The notes under the pieces are model-generated. The model had not been told where the DNA came from. It saw nothing but the letters and a program-made list of their open reading frames with translations, and made no database searches. A stretch of DNA of 64,000 nt from Opeltia flavorubescens (Eukaryota > Ascomycota > Lecanoromycetes > Teloschistales > Teloschistaceae), in contig KE546972.1 in assembly GCA_000442125.1 (NCBI GenBank), positions 1,324,022-1,388,021 of the forward strand, in the 5' to 3' direction. Shown here one piece after another: positions 11,577 to 24,400 of the stretch. The position numbers and the translations under genes are program-made. The first letter of the stretch is position 1. Each line of letters starts with the position of its first letter.

Positions 11577-13579
11577 CTAGTCCTGGATGCCCTTTGTATC
11601 CGCCCAGCTCGGCTCAACTCGTCTACAAACACTCTCATAGTCGTCAAGCATCCCCTTTCCTTCTCCAGTCCAAAACATCGTCCAATTACTTCCGGGTAGC
11701 TTCCATGAGCCCCGGGCTCTCTCGAAGTACCATTTGTTTACGGGATTGTCTTTTCTGCTCCTCCAGCACACTCCATCTGGAAAACAGCTCCTTATCATTG
11801 CCTTGAAGACAATGTCCGCGACGCCTCCAGCACCCTGGCTGCGCTTGAGTACTGCAAATTTGTCAAGGTAAGGTACCATTTTGCCGTCCATTGACGATTC
11901 CCATGTCAGGATGGCGCCGCCCTCGTATTCCCCAGCCACTATTATACCCGCTATGCGGTTCTCGATGCGATTAAGGTAATGGGGAACATCAAGCTTACGG
12001 TTGAAGCTATCTTCGATGAGGTATATCAGACGAGGAAGGTCGATGCGAGGATCGGAGAGCTGGATCGTAGGGTTAGAGGCTGAAGGTGGCTTCCAAGGGT
12101 TCGATTTTGGATCAGGGATGATGCTGACAGGCATCCCGCGTTTTACGAATGTAGCTGGTACAGGAGTTGATTGCTGCTTTCGGAACGTAGAGGGCTGCTG
12201 CACCCGTTCTGATGGGAGGGACGATGAGAAGACGGGCTTGTCGGTAAGAAGGTTGTGAATGAGTGGGTTCCGCTGCCTCCTGGTGCCTACCCCAGGGGCT
12301 GGGCTTGCATCTTGCTGGTTAGAGTTGGCTGCAATCTCAGGTGTCGTTAGAAGGCCAGATGAGGATGGCGGTAGGATTGCTAAGGTATCACGGAGCAGCT
12401 CTAAGTTACTCAAATGATCCTGCGGCAGGTTTTCAGATTCGATGGCTCCATACTCCTGCTCCAAGTTGATGAAAATGTGGGATCTATGTTGGTTATCCAA
12501 GGATGGGATACCTCCCAGCGAATCCAGTATGATCACTCTGTCAAGCGAAATCGCCTTTTGCATATTAGCAACATCTTTCGCGACCGCATGAGGTTCAGTA
12601 TCCGAGGAGATGCGTGGTTGAAGACCCGCGAAATCTCGAGTCAGAGCCAATATTGCTTCATCAGCCGGGACATGCAATAACGCCTGGCTCGTGGATGCGA
12701 ATGCTATCGGTGCTACAACAGGGATCTTGCCCTTTCGTAAAGGGGAGAGTAAGAGATTTCGGTTCGCGATATGAATGTTACTTCGGACCTTGACAGAGGA
12801 ATGAAGCCCCGTAGCAATCTCAGAGATCTGAAGCACGTTGTCAATACGCCTTGCGCCATGAGTGTCGTGGTATTCAATCGCAGCAGCTACGCGATCAGCT
12901 TGCTCCATAACCAAATTTCGTGGGCGAGAATCGTAATACTGGTTCTTTTGTTCGCAATCGACAACAACCACGCTGCTCATACCTAGGCGATTAAGCTGTG
13001 CCAACGTAAGCGCTACCCCTTTCAAGGTAGTTTCATTGATCGATTGCGGGTTCCGAATCTTGACCAGAGCTATGTGTAATGATTCGACGACATCGTCAGG
13101 AGATTGAGCCTTGCTTTGCCCCTGTACGAAACGGGGGCTTTGGTCGATAGCACGCACTGGCACATAAAGATTGCCGAGATTGACTCCGACGTCAGTTCTG
13201 TGGGCATTCTGAACTTTTGAGCGGTCAGCTGTGAGTTTTTCTGAGTGGAATCTAGAAAGATAGGATTTGGCCTCGCGTTTGGTGGCGGTAGAACCTAAGA
13301 CATCCAAGAATAGTTCCTGACTCAAGTGTCAATGGCTATGATCGAAGACCATTCAAGCCTACAGACCTTGCTGATCAAGTCATTACGCTTTTTCTTGATC
13401 GTGCTGATTGAGAGGTCAGACCCATACTTGTCTCCGGACACCAGAGACTCCGCTGGTCTGATTGCTGTTGGCGATGATGCACTCCTCTTAGTCTCATGGA
13501 AGAGCCTCTGTCGTAAGCAGCATGCTTCTATTATCACCGTGATCTCCCGCTGGATCAAGGGACAAGCACTAATGCTCAT
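11577..13579 (-). CDS. ARG2: N-acetylglutamate synthase, mitochondrial (first step of arginine synthesis)
   Basis: It transfers an acetyl group from acetyl-CoA to glutamate in mitochondria. Exons are 13367-13579 and 11577-13316, separated by a 50-nt intron (GTCTGT...GTCAG), giving 650 residues. The join restores DLISK-ELFLDVLGSTATKREA, the usual start of the conserved part. The middle has the amino-acid-kinase-like fold (VALTLAQLNRLGMSSVVVVD; DRVIILDSLGG). The C-terminal acetyltransferase fold includes IAGIIVAGEYEGGAILTWES, KRSQGAGGVADIVFKAM and WRSRKDNPVNKWYFERARG. The first 35 residues are Cys/Arg-containing but not a clear amphipathic presequence; a stop lies just upstream of the chosen ATG. 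It is divergent from the dehydrogenase gene with a 650-base spacer. The arginine attenuator peptide known from other fungal ARG2 leaders was not found there. Confidence 0.93.
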
Positions 13580-14229
13580 GGGCGGTCCTCAGTAAAAGCA
13601 ACAGGAGCGAATCTATCAATAAGCCAATTCAAAGGCATATGCATTATTCAATTAAGGAGACTGCATGCTGATACTTAGGCAGGATATACAGACCGTGTGA
13701 CTACAGAGATTGCTATGGAATCTTAAAATCATGTTTGTTCCTTGTATTGGGACGGAATACCATAAGATCCACTGAGATTTGGGAATACAGATTTCTACGA
13801 ATCTAGCAACCAAACGGCGCTTAGGGCTTGAGCAGCGATAACGATAAGGGTTTTGTGCTTCCATCCGAGTCAATAGTGCTAATCTCTTGGTTTCATTTCA
13901 CTCTCGCCCGCATACAATACGGACGAAAGAAAATTGATAGAATGGGAAGAGAACTTTCAATCATGTTGCCATAATACTCCCTGAAGCATTGCTACTGCCG
14001 AATAAGATAACCGAGAGGGAAATCTAACTGTGATCCGAGCATTTCATCCATCGGAAGTGGTACGCGAAACCGGAAGACATGCGATCGACGTCATCATGGT
14101 GCTTTCCTACCACCACCTTTGTAGACATAACGGCGTGTTACATGGTCATCTCAGAACACCGCTATAGACGAGCAAATGAAACTCATCTGACGCAGTCCTC
14201 ATTCCACCACATACAATTCAATCCTTACA
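13580..14229. promoter_or_regulatory. Divergent promoter, ARG2 / hydroxyisobutyrate dehydrogenase
   Basis: 650 bases between two divergent starts. CGAGTCA at 13866-13872 (TGACTCG on the ARG2 strand) is one base from the TGACTCA site of the amino-acid control factor CPC1/Gcn4, in a plausible place, but a single 6-of-7 match is weak. No attenuator-peptide-like upstream frame was recognised. Confidence 0.35.
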
Positions 14230-15208
14230 ATGGCACCACAGCTTGCATGGATAGGCCTGGGAAACATGGGAAGAGTCGGTCAATACTCCAATCCTCACCA
14301 TTCGACTCTTTTGCCTGACAACAAACCATCAGGGGATGTGTAAAAACCTCGTCGAAAAAGGTCACCTCTCCCACCCGCTCATGATCTCAAATCGCACCCT
14401 TCAACGAGCTGAGGATCTCCGGTCCGCCCTTCCCTCCAACAAGTCGACTGTCGCCAAATCCATTGCAGAGGCCGTCTCCAACTCTGATATCATCTTCACT
14501 TGCCTAGGGGATGACTCTGCCATCAAAGAAACAGTATCCCAAATATGCCGACTCCCCAATATCAAGGGCAAACTCTTTGTCGATTGCTCCACCGTTCACC
14601 CAGACACCACCAACGCAATCGCCGAGTCTTTCTCCGCCCAGGGTGCAGAGTTCGTAGCCTGCCCTGTCTTCGGCGCCCCAGCAATGGCAGACGCAGGTCA
14701 ATTGGTCTGCGTGCTGGCTGGCCCAAGGGAGGCGGTTGAAAGAGTTCTTCCCTATTGCAAGGGCGTCATGGGCCGCGCCAACATCGATTTCAGTGACCAA
14801 CCGCATGGGAAAGCCACGCTTCTGAAGATCATCGGCAATACTTTCATCCTCAATATGGTGGAGACCCTGTCCGAGGGCCATGTCCTTGCTGAAAAAAGCG
14901 GTTTGGGGAACGATAATCTGCATCAATTCATTGAAACCATGTTTCCTGGTCCATACACCGCGTACTCTGGAAGAATGATGAGTGGGGATTATCACAAGCG
15001 GGAACAGCCATTATTCGGAGTCGATTTGGCACGAAAAGACGCTAGGCACGCCTTAGACATTGCGGACGCAAGTGGAGTGAAGATGAGGGATGTTGAGGTT
15101 GCGGATGGGCATCTGGCGGATGTGCAGAAGTATATGGGAAGTAAGGGGGATATTGCTGGGATTTATGGGGCTACAAGAAAGGAGAGTGGACTGGAGTTTG
15201 AGAATTAA
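14230..15208 (+). CDS. 3-hydroxyisobutyrate dehydrogenase-like NAD(P)-binding oxidoreductase
   Basis: Exons 14230-14274 and 14333-15208 give 306 residues; the 58-nt intron (GTCGGT...ATCAG, branch CCTGAC) joins the Rossmann start WIGLGNMGR to GMCKNLVEKG. Family signs are the GLGNMG nucleotide loop, ISNRT after strand 2, IIFTCLGDDSA, FVDCSTVHPD, then ACPVFGAPAMADAGQ (substrate-binding loop) and the catalytic-lysine helix LKIIGNTFILNMVETLSEG. FGVDLARKDARHALDIA marks the C-terminal all-helical domain. Substrates in this family range from 3-hydroxyisobutyrate (valine breakdown) to glyoxylate-type and tartronate compounds, and no mitochondrial presequence is present, so the substrate is open. Confidence 0.87.
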
Positions 15209-18200
15209 GCGATCCGAGATATTGCAGAGGTGTATATTACTCAAGACCTAATCCTATATATTCCGATAATGAAATGCGCTTCAAACAGAGCAATTTGCCA
15301 CGAGCACGAATGACTAAGTCGTACCATGACAATGCTATAGTCTGCTGCTACCAATCATACCATAATCACAAAGGTGCATCCGCATTACTTCTTTCTCTTT
15401 CATGGGATAGGATATAAGGAGATTGGTGTGAAATGGTTTGAATCTGATGTAATATTTGATTCCGTGAAGTTGATCAAAGTCAAAAGAGAATAAGGGGTTG
15501 AGTAGTACAGAACATGAGCCAATCACCTATTTGGTCATTAGCGGGTACGATACACTACCCGCAGAGCACGAATACTAAGCACACTACAAAGCCTGGAGCC
15601 CTGGCTACATGGAATGATTTGGTTACTCTGCTGGTAATTAGGGCTATACCAATCGCTGTGGCTCTCTTATATTTACACACATCATTTTTTAATGAAAAAG
15701 GTATATCCACTAATATGATCACGAATTGAGGACAATACGTATTTATTCGTAAAAGCATTGCGGGTAGAGAGAGGAAGTGCACGGATGCACCAAGGAAAAA
15801 TCGACTTACTGCATGGGCAAGGGAAATGATGAATGGCCCGGACAAGGCTCTTTGAGAGTGGTTACGTTTCATCGGGTGCTGGAAGTATGAGATTAGCGTC
15901 TATCATACTATTCCAATTGATGAGATCATGAGATGACAACGGTGCCTCGAAGACTGTTGTGCAATACGAAAAACAAGAACCTTGACCAATACGTCGTCTC
16001 CCCATGGGCCCCTGAATAAGAGGACCGAGCGGCAACAAGCACTGTGATGACAAAAAGATCATCCCCAAATCTCGATCAAAAGCTGGGATCATTGCATTCC
16101 ACCGGAATATCAATTCAACTCCGCTTGACCGAGACACAGACCAATCGTTGCGACAACATTGAAATTATACGTGTCTTTGTGGATGGAAAAGAGCGCACTT
16201 GGACCACATCTCAAAGGAGGAGACTGTCGATCGTTTTTGCCAACTGTTCAGGGATACGAAGCTTCCTGATCAGAGTTTTCCGGAAATCCCAAGAGCATGC
16301 ACCCGGAGAGGAGCTGGAACCACTCAGCAGCAAGACGACTGTTGAACCAAAGATCTGGGCCGGCCCAGCAAAAGAAAGACTCTAATGCCAACGCCAGACC
16401 AGATGACCCCGTCGCGACGAACTGATGGTCAGTGCATGAGATAACCTATCGGAAGCTGCTCTCCTTCAACAAGCCCAATGGCAGTCCTCAGGGGCTTGCT
16501 AGTGAATCCCTAGGAATAGATTGAGGCGTATAAGTGCGACCCACCCCTCGTGTTCTTCTTCGAATGGATCGACTATGTTGCTGCTTCTCGACTCTGCTTG
16601 CTGTTTCTGATCAAAGGAACGGGATTACGACAGCCTGGGTAAGAAAGGCTTGCCGATGGGCGGGCACCGACAGGATGCAGAGAGCAACGAGCCGACCAGT
16701 ACAGAGCTTCTAGGATTCTGTCCCTGGCAAGATCTAGCCTCAGTCGGTTCTTCGATGCCGTAAAACGTTACCCAATGCGGCTTTGTAACCCGGGCCCCGT
16801 CGACGTTCCCCAAGGGTTAAGGGTAAACAAGATTGCGACGGCAGAGCGTGGTTTGCTGCCAAGATAGCTTTGGCATCTGATCGTGATAATGCATGATGCA
16901 AAGTCTTTGACAGATCAAATATAGCGATACCTCCAATCGACGCCACTCGTGGAGGTTGCTAGCTACAAGCAGCAGAAGAAGCCAAATCAGGTATCCCTTG
17001 GAAGGCTAGGCGCCTGAGAAGTGTACGGGTGAGGAGCTCTAAGCATCTAATTCTTCCACTTCATCTTGTACCATCCCGACTGCTGTTACTGAGCAAAGCC
17101 ACAAACACGAGCAAGGACCTAAGGCGCAGATGGTTAATGCCTGGGATCATTCGCCGCGTCGACGTTACTGTGCGTGAGGAAGGCGGGAAGATAGTGTTTC
17201 AGGTGAGTCTGTTCAGATGCCCACGTTTACGTGAGTAGCCGTCAAGTACGAAGAGCCGAAGATAGGCCAGGCCGAAATTCCATTCCAGTATGTCCATCCT
17301 GCCAGCTCATACTGCGCGGGCTCAGCGATACAGGATCACGCTGCAGGCGCCTCCTCTAGAGCATGAGGAAATATGAGGTCCAATAGGCAAATGGAAAAAC
17401 TCCACTCTTTGCTGCGAGTCCGATATGCAAGTAGCCGTTGCAGCTTATTAGAGCAGCAAATGGGGACCCAAGCCAGATAACGGACAATCGGATGTGTAAA
17501 GCAGTGAATAATTATCACTAGCATTCGTGGATAGTTTCAATACCTCAAACAACAGTGGTCGAGGCAATTGCGGCGTGCGAGTCATGTTTTATAACAGCTC
17601 CTGAGAGAGAAGAATCCTTTCGTCGTCGGCCTCAGAGGTCAAAGGCAACTCTCAATGCGGGCACGGACAGAGAGAAAGGGGAATTTGACGCCAGGCAGTA
17701 TCAAGTAGCTGAATCACTCGGCCATCGATCAGTACAGATCTCCCCTCTCAACAGCATAAGATGTGAATGGTCAAGACACGACTATGATGTGATGGAGGGT
17801 GGATGCCAAGACTTTTCCTACTGCGGCTGAGCGATTGATGACGGAAGACCGGCAGTTGAGGAAATTAATATCATTGGAGAAACAGAGATCCGCCACCTGC
17901 ACATCATTCCCATCGTTCCTGCATTCGTGGACGGCAATGGCCCAGGATCCTGCATGGATATTCTCAAGGATCATGATCCTATCTAAAGGAACTTGCATTG
18001 CTCCGAGAAACACCATAGCAATATCCAAGTGCCGGAAGCTTACCAGAGTCTTAGTTGATGATACCGACAAGAAAAACAAGGACAGCATCATTGCACATTC
18101 ATTTATTAATGCTGAAGCAGAGTTACCACGCTTCTCACTCGCCCGCTGCCTAACATTTCATATCTAGAAGGAGCTGCACTCGAGGAGGCTGCTTGGGTAT

Positions 18201-21200
18201 TGGTTCTGGCCGCCAATGTCGAACATCTCCAAATCGATTATAGCGAATTTAATCAGATGATATGCACTCACCGTTGCGACCATGATGCAAGGGCCCACGA
18301 TGCTGAGTACCCTTTATATTTGGCTGGAAATAGTGGAGAGGGATGAGAGTGCTGCTGGGGGATTCGATTTCTCATTATCCCATCTCTTTCCGTGCCCACG
18401 TTGAGATCGCCGGATAGCCTCAGCCGAGTAGCGGATCTTCGCCGCGTGCAGGAGGATCTACGTTGATACTGTCCGAGTCCACGTCCAAGGAATGCCGCTC
18501 CTCGAAATGTCCGGCCCATGTTTCTGCATTGGCCCGTATCTTACTACTTTAGTTCGTGTTCCTGCATCCTTTGCAATCCACCTCCACCTCGATGCCTTCA
18601 TCTCATTCACCCAGATTCGAGTTGGGCGCCCAAACGTGTCAAGCATCCCATGTTCGAGGGGGGACGACATGTCCAGATACAAGATGGCCGCCGGCCTTTA
18701 CTACGGCCGGCTTCGCTCGGTCGAGTCTAGCTGCTGGTAAAGACTCTGCCCCAGACTTTGGAATTGCTCAGTGCCCGTTGGCTGCATGAAAGCAATGCAA
18801 GCTTCCAATGTGAAATGAAGGAGCACTGGCCGCTGGCGGATTGGAATGGAGTCAGGAGACAACGAGTGACCAGTGCCTTCTGTCTTTGTGTATAGCGATG
18901 GTGGTGAAGCTTGCAAGTTCTGCTCCCACGGGGCGATCTCTATTTGGGACCCCTGCTGCTTGTCACCACGCCGCTTTCACGGCGCTAGAAGCTACTTCTA
19001 CGAGCAGCACTAAAACTCGGTCCCCTTGCGGATTTCAACGTCTGTCATTGGTCTTTTTTTTGGTGTGCAGTGACAGACCCCCCCGTGGGCAATCAATAGC
19101 TCAGATACCTATCAGTACTTAACATCCTCCTCCATTGTCCCTTGTTTTTGCGCTGATCCGCCGGTGAGCGCCCACGAATATCGCCGTCTGCATCAGACTG
19201 CCTTCTGTTTGCTTGTGATGCTGTCGCGCAGTGCTCACATAATACTTCACTGCCAGTGCTTCTGGTGAATTTCCAAAGGCAAACACCGATCGTCATACTT
19301 CTTCGCCTCGGCTATGCAGCGGCTCTGATCGCACTCTGCATGCTGGAGGATTGCTTCGCTGAGCATACTTTTTTTTGGCTGTTATAACAGCGCAAGAATC
19401 CTTTTGACCCACGAGCAACTGGTCGCATTGATTTCTTGGTTGGCTCTCTCATCAACTACGAGTGCACTTCCTTGTCTGCTTCAAATTCTCCAGAGTACAG
19501 TACAGCTGAGTGCTCACGGCAATCGAGGCAGCAACAAGCTTTACTCTTCTACTATCCATCAAAAACCTCATTTCGCGACAGTGTGGGTGTGCCTCCATCA
19601 GCAGCTCGCAAGGATTCCCCCCACCCTCTCACATCACCGACCGACGCTTATCCAACGCATCTGGTGCCTAGTTGGCTGCGGGTCTTTCCAGGCCTCGACG
19701 CGGCTGGATCGCCGTAGTGATCGCCCAGGAACGTGTGCCTGGCAGCTCGTTTCGATTGTCTCCCCGATGCTGGAAGTGGACATCTCCAATTCGTTGTAAG
19801 TAAGCATTCTATTTCGAGGCCTTGTCCCTGAGCCCTACGCTATGGCATGGGAATGCCTCTTGCTTCATGCGAGTATTGACTGGGGAAGTTAGTGGCCGCT
19901 TTTAGTCGTGGATCCTCCCGTTCTGACAGGCCGTTCGCCCATTCCTTGTACTTGTAGCGAAAAAGGTTCGCGGCAAGTCTAAGCCCTAGGGGGTCGCAAT
20001 CCGAAAAGCCTAAAGTACCAGAATACCTCGCATCCGAAAGTCAAAGCTCGCCCCGATAGAGCCTCTCCAGCTCTTGAGGAGGCCTTGCGCCTGTCTGCTG
20101 TCGAGTCACTCCAGCGAGGCATTGGCGAGATATTCAGCTGTCTGCTGAATGCGACAGGCCTCCAATTCTTTGTCGATTGGAGATGATGGGGAACAACAGT
20201 AAGTGTGGCGCGAAACCTTTTCCCAGCATCGCTGCTCTCGGTGAATTTTACCGTTGATTGGTCTCGTGTGTTTTGGAGCATTCATTGGACGTCAAATGCT
20301 ACCCCTGCCATCGAGGCCATAATGATGATTCTGAAGCTTGCATTTCCCTGCTTTGCTTGGCCGTTTCCTTCGCAGCGAACCCCCAAGCCCCTTTATTTCT
20401 GGAATTTTTATCGATGAAGGATGATTGGCCTTGGCCCGAGAATGCGGGTTTAGTCAGATGGTGAATCAGTGACTGCAGCCGGGGGTGGTGTGATGAGATT
20501 CCGTGTTTCAGCCGAGCATCCAGTTGGCCAATACGAGCGTGGCCTTGCATCGTTGGCAGATCTACAGACTCACATTCGGGGGGTGGAGGTATCGATGTCA
20601 TGGTCAGTGGCTAACGCATCTCTAGCGCTCTTCCACCACGCCTTCGACTACCCCGTCAAGACCGAGGGTGAGACGCTAGAGCATATCGGTAGTTATGCAG
20701 GACATCTTCCCTTCATGGGCGATAGTAGCCACCTTCGGCCTGACGGTTACGGCCTCCTCGACCAGCAGCTGCTCCAGTCGATACCCATCTCCACGACCAA
20801 GTACCCCCGTTTTTCGGGCAATTATGAGATACCCGCGTACGTGGACATTTCCTTGCGATCCATCCCTTGCCCAACCGCCGTCTTACTGCCTGCATCGTGT
20901 TTGGCCCGTTGTGCTTTTGGTTTCATCTGCCTTCGGGTCATCTTGCCCAGGGCCGACCCACCCCCTTTGCCTTACTCCTGCTTGAACTTGCCTTGCTCCT
21001 TTTTTCCAACGGCCCATCCCTTGCGCAGCACTTGGCACACCTGCCGCCGTTCACCTATTGGAACCAAGCCGGCGGGCAGCGGATTGCGTGCAGCCCACCC
21101 GGCGTCGTGGTTCGTGGCTCGTCAGGCGGACCACACGACCACAATCATTGGTATCACTTCTCTAGCCATGCATTAGCTCTTCGCAGCCTCTCACCGGTTA

Positions 21201-21313
21201 CACACTTACACACCGACGCACGAACTCGCAGAGCACCTCATGTCAGAACAGCCACGCCGCTTCTGCTGTACGCTCATAAGGAGATGACGGGATATAGCTA
21301 ACGTGCAACATGA
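15209..21313. other. Long gene-free region upstream of the VIB-1/XprG-like gene
   Basis: About 6.1 kb with no frame that resembles a known protein and no set of splice sites I could join into one. From about 18.2 kb on, the plus strand becomes pyrimidine-rich with many short ATG frames, which fits a long promoter and leader for the downstream transcription factor. A GC-rich hairpin (GCCGGCC 18690-18696, GGCCGGC 18705-18711) and short C and T runs near 19.05 kb are the only structures noted. Confidence 0.5.
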
Positions 21314-21321
21314 AGGCCTAG

Positions 21322-23350
21322 CAGCAGCTACCAGACTGGATCTGCATTATCGACGGCGTCCTTGGACTCGAGCTGTGGCTCGTCGTCGACTAGCCCAGGT
21401 TCAGCCTCATCCTCCTTCTTCTTCCCTCCTCCCTCGACCACTTACTCGACAAATGGCTCGAGTTTCAACTCCCATTTCTCCCCAACAACCTCAACCGGCT
21501 ACTCGCAATCGGTAAATTTTCAGCAGCCGTACTGTTCGTTCGTGTATGACAACAGGGCACGAACAATCCCCATGTAGGTTCCCTTCTCGCATGCATCTAC
21601 TTGCACTCGAGCTTCTTGCTTCGAGCCTGGCAGTTTCGTCGTCTGATGCTTGCGAACGAAAAGTAGGCCCTCGTCCTCGGGAATGCCGCCTCCCTCACCA
21701 TCTCCGGGGAACCATACTTCCGGGTCACCCATGACGAGGAAGGATTATGCTGATCCAGCCTCCCAATTCCCTAGATATGGTTACGACTCCCATGCACTCT
21801 CCGGTTTTACGACTAATGCCTCTCTGTCATCCGATCTGAGTGCACCTAGGAGCATCAGTTCCTCCTACAACCCTATGTCTTCCTCGGCCAGCCAGTCTGC
21901 CTATGGTCCAACGAATGCCTCCCAAGGAGCGGAAGCGTCTACTCACTTCCCTACTTTGTCTTCGCAAAACAGCGTACCACCCTTCCGGCCGACACGAACA
22001 TTTGCCCACAGCGTTTACGCGGCTAACGGCGCTCCGCTTCAAGTGGACATACAAACCAAAATCGATAAAGGCTTCTTCAAGGCCGATCAGGACTGGACCT
22101 GTTACAGACGGAACTACTTTTCAGTGGCTTGTTCTTACACACTCAAACCCTTCTCCCCCAAACTGGAGCCTCTTAGTTTGCGCAAATCAGCCAGAGACAT
22201 GAACCCACCGACGATTCAATCATTCGCAATCTGCATTAGCGCAAGAGTTGACAGTGAAGAAGGAAAGTTGATAGAATTAGTGCAGCATACCCCAAAACGG
22301 GACAAAGGACCAACAGATCGGCCACAGAAGGTAAAACTCCAGCCCCATACATCGAGCTCATACAGCATACATTCAGAACACAGCGGTGGACTTGACACTC
22401 GGTCTGGACTGTCTACCGAGTACGAAACGGCTTATGCGCCGACTTCTCCGAACACGCATCAGAGTCAGACAATCGCCACCTTTGACCGGATTCAATTCAA
22501 GAATGCTACAGCAAACAATGGAAAAAGACGAGCCGCACAGCAATATTTCCACATAGTCGTAGAGCTGTTCGCTGAAATACCAAGTCAGTCAACAGAGGGG
22601 ACGTGGATCAAGATCGCATCGCGCTTGTCGGCACCGATGGTTGTTCGAGGTCGCTCGCCGGGTCATTACTCGGACGATCGTCGTGGCAGCTCCACCAGTA
22701 TGGGTCCAGGTGGTGGATCAACTGGTGAATCGTCTGGAAGTCAGCAAGATCCACACTCGGGTTCATCTGGCGTTGGGCGGAGCGGTGTTGCTGGAATGTT
22801 CAACAACCCTCCGCGACTGGGTGGTGGAGGCGCTACTAATCAGAAAGGGCATCGTACATCTACGGATCACATTCCAATTGATAGTCTATCCGATCGCTCT
22901 TCGACGTCGTCTGAACATGAGGAGACTGAGATGCCGGACTACGAGCGGCCCAAAGAAAGCATACTTACGCCTGAAGAGGAAGACAACATTGCCAATCATG
23001 AGGGTTATCAGTATTATCCTTCGACTCTACTGGCGGCTCCTGCCATCAGTAACGTGCCACGTCCGGTACTTCTGCCAGACATGGGCGGCACACTCCGAAG
23101 CAATTCAGCGGGACTCATGTCACAGCATGAGCCGTGGTACAATGGTCCGACACCCTCGTCGAACGACTTCGCGGCAGGGCCCTCTCAATCGAGCTCGTCA
23201 AACGTGAGCGGCCAGAGCTACCATGCTTCGCAGATGGGCGGGTTGACAGGCTCTGTGTCGGTCAACAGCGACATCAGCACCCGAAGCTGTGGGCGTTTCC
23301 ATGGAGTTGACACTAGCCGGGGTCACTACCCTGAAACACCTGCGTGGTAG
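21322..23350 (+). CDS. vib-1: Ndt80/PhoG-domain (p53-like) transcription factor, VIB-1/XprG type; 5' end unresolved
   Basis: Factors of this type control extracellular hydrolases, carbon-starvation responses and, in Neurospora, heterokaryon incompatibility. Visible exons are about 21322-21573 and 21667-23350. The first encodes a Ser/Pro-rich part ending CSFVYDNRARTIP; the second holds the DNA-binding domain: TKIDKGFFKADQDWTCYRRN, YFSVACSYTLKP, QFKNATANNGKRRAAQQYFH, VVELFAEIP, and IASRLSAPMVVRGRSPGHY, then a Ser/Gly-rich tail. The intron 21574-21666 starts GTAGGT and has tandem in-frame acceptors AAG/TAG (after 21663 or 21666). No ATG exists in the open part of the first visible exon after its upstream stop at 21311, so translation should begin in a further exon upstream; an AGCTAAC branch at 21295-21301 and a CTAG at 21321 suggest an acceptor there. 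The symbol follows the Neurospora orthologue. Confidence 0.85.
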
Positions 23351-24400
23351 AGACGGCTTACACTATTTCTTTATGGGTGAAGTTGATTTCACATCGAGAC
23401 AGTGGACGAGAAATCAAATGCTCGCTCAGTTACATTCTTTCCCCTCATCCGCACGCTATAATGTATGGATGGGATAATGTGGTATTTTTCTAATGCGGTA
23501 CTTGCTTATCATCATGGTTGCGCGTTAGGTATGGGACATTGGTCGAATGCAAATGGTATTATTGAAAAGTGACGGGTGCACATGGGTATGCTTGGTGTTC
23601 TACAATCATCATCTCGGCGCTTCATGCTTGATTATCGATGGGAGGGAATGCAATAGCGAATGACATGATATCCAGCATCAGGCGTGTGAGCAGGTTGACT
23701 GAGCAGCAAGAGCGTAGTCACATGGAGGACACTTTGACAGGTTGAGCGATACTCACACGCGTCTCTCACTTGTCGGCTTCTCTGCATGGGAAGGTTTGGG
23801 GCAATAGGGCAGCAATGATAGACGGGAGCGTTGACTTGCATCAGTATCTAGGAATTCAAAATCAATGCACCGCGGAAGTATTTGCGGCGACCATCATCAT
23901 TTTTCTATAGTCCATGTGGAGGTTGTTTGGGGAACAGGCTTGTCCATTTCGAAGGTCCAGGGAATGGAGTGCTAGCTATTTATGTACCAGGTAATTATAT
24001 GTCAAGGCTCTTACAAAATAAAGAGTACTTGAGATGCGCCTCTCACACGGTACGCATGATGTAAAGCTGTATACGAGTACCAATGCTCGAAATTCTGGGC
24101 ATGAGGTGTCGCTGCCCCTCGTCAACTGCGTCATCCTGATTTTCTTGATCGCTCTCTCTTCGTCCATTCCCAGCCACATGATTCGAGCAGTCTAGATAAA
24201 ATGCAACAGGTTCTTTTCATTAGCCTTGGAGATTAAGCTCTTGATTGATTCCACGTTTTTTCGTCTCCATCTTCAGACGCGGCTAGCAGCAGCCTCCACA
24301 TCACACCCTTCGTCTAAATCCGACGACAGTCCACTCCAGAACTGCTTCTTGCCACGGCGCAGATTTCCGATTGAAAAATCTCAGGGTACCCGCAGGCAAC
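23351..24400. other. Spacer, 1.05 kb
   Basis: 3' flank of the VIB-1-like gene and promoter of the next gene. No coding signal or recognised motif. Confidence 0.55.

Noticed and set aside
18690-18711. GC-rich hairpin in the long upstream region
   Set aside because: A 7-bp stem without a T run or gene context. Too weak to call a terminator or regulatory site in a e fungal genome.
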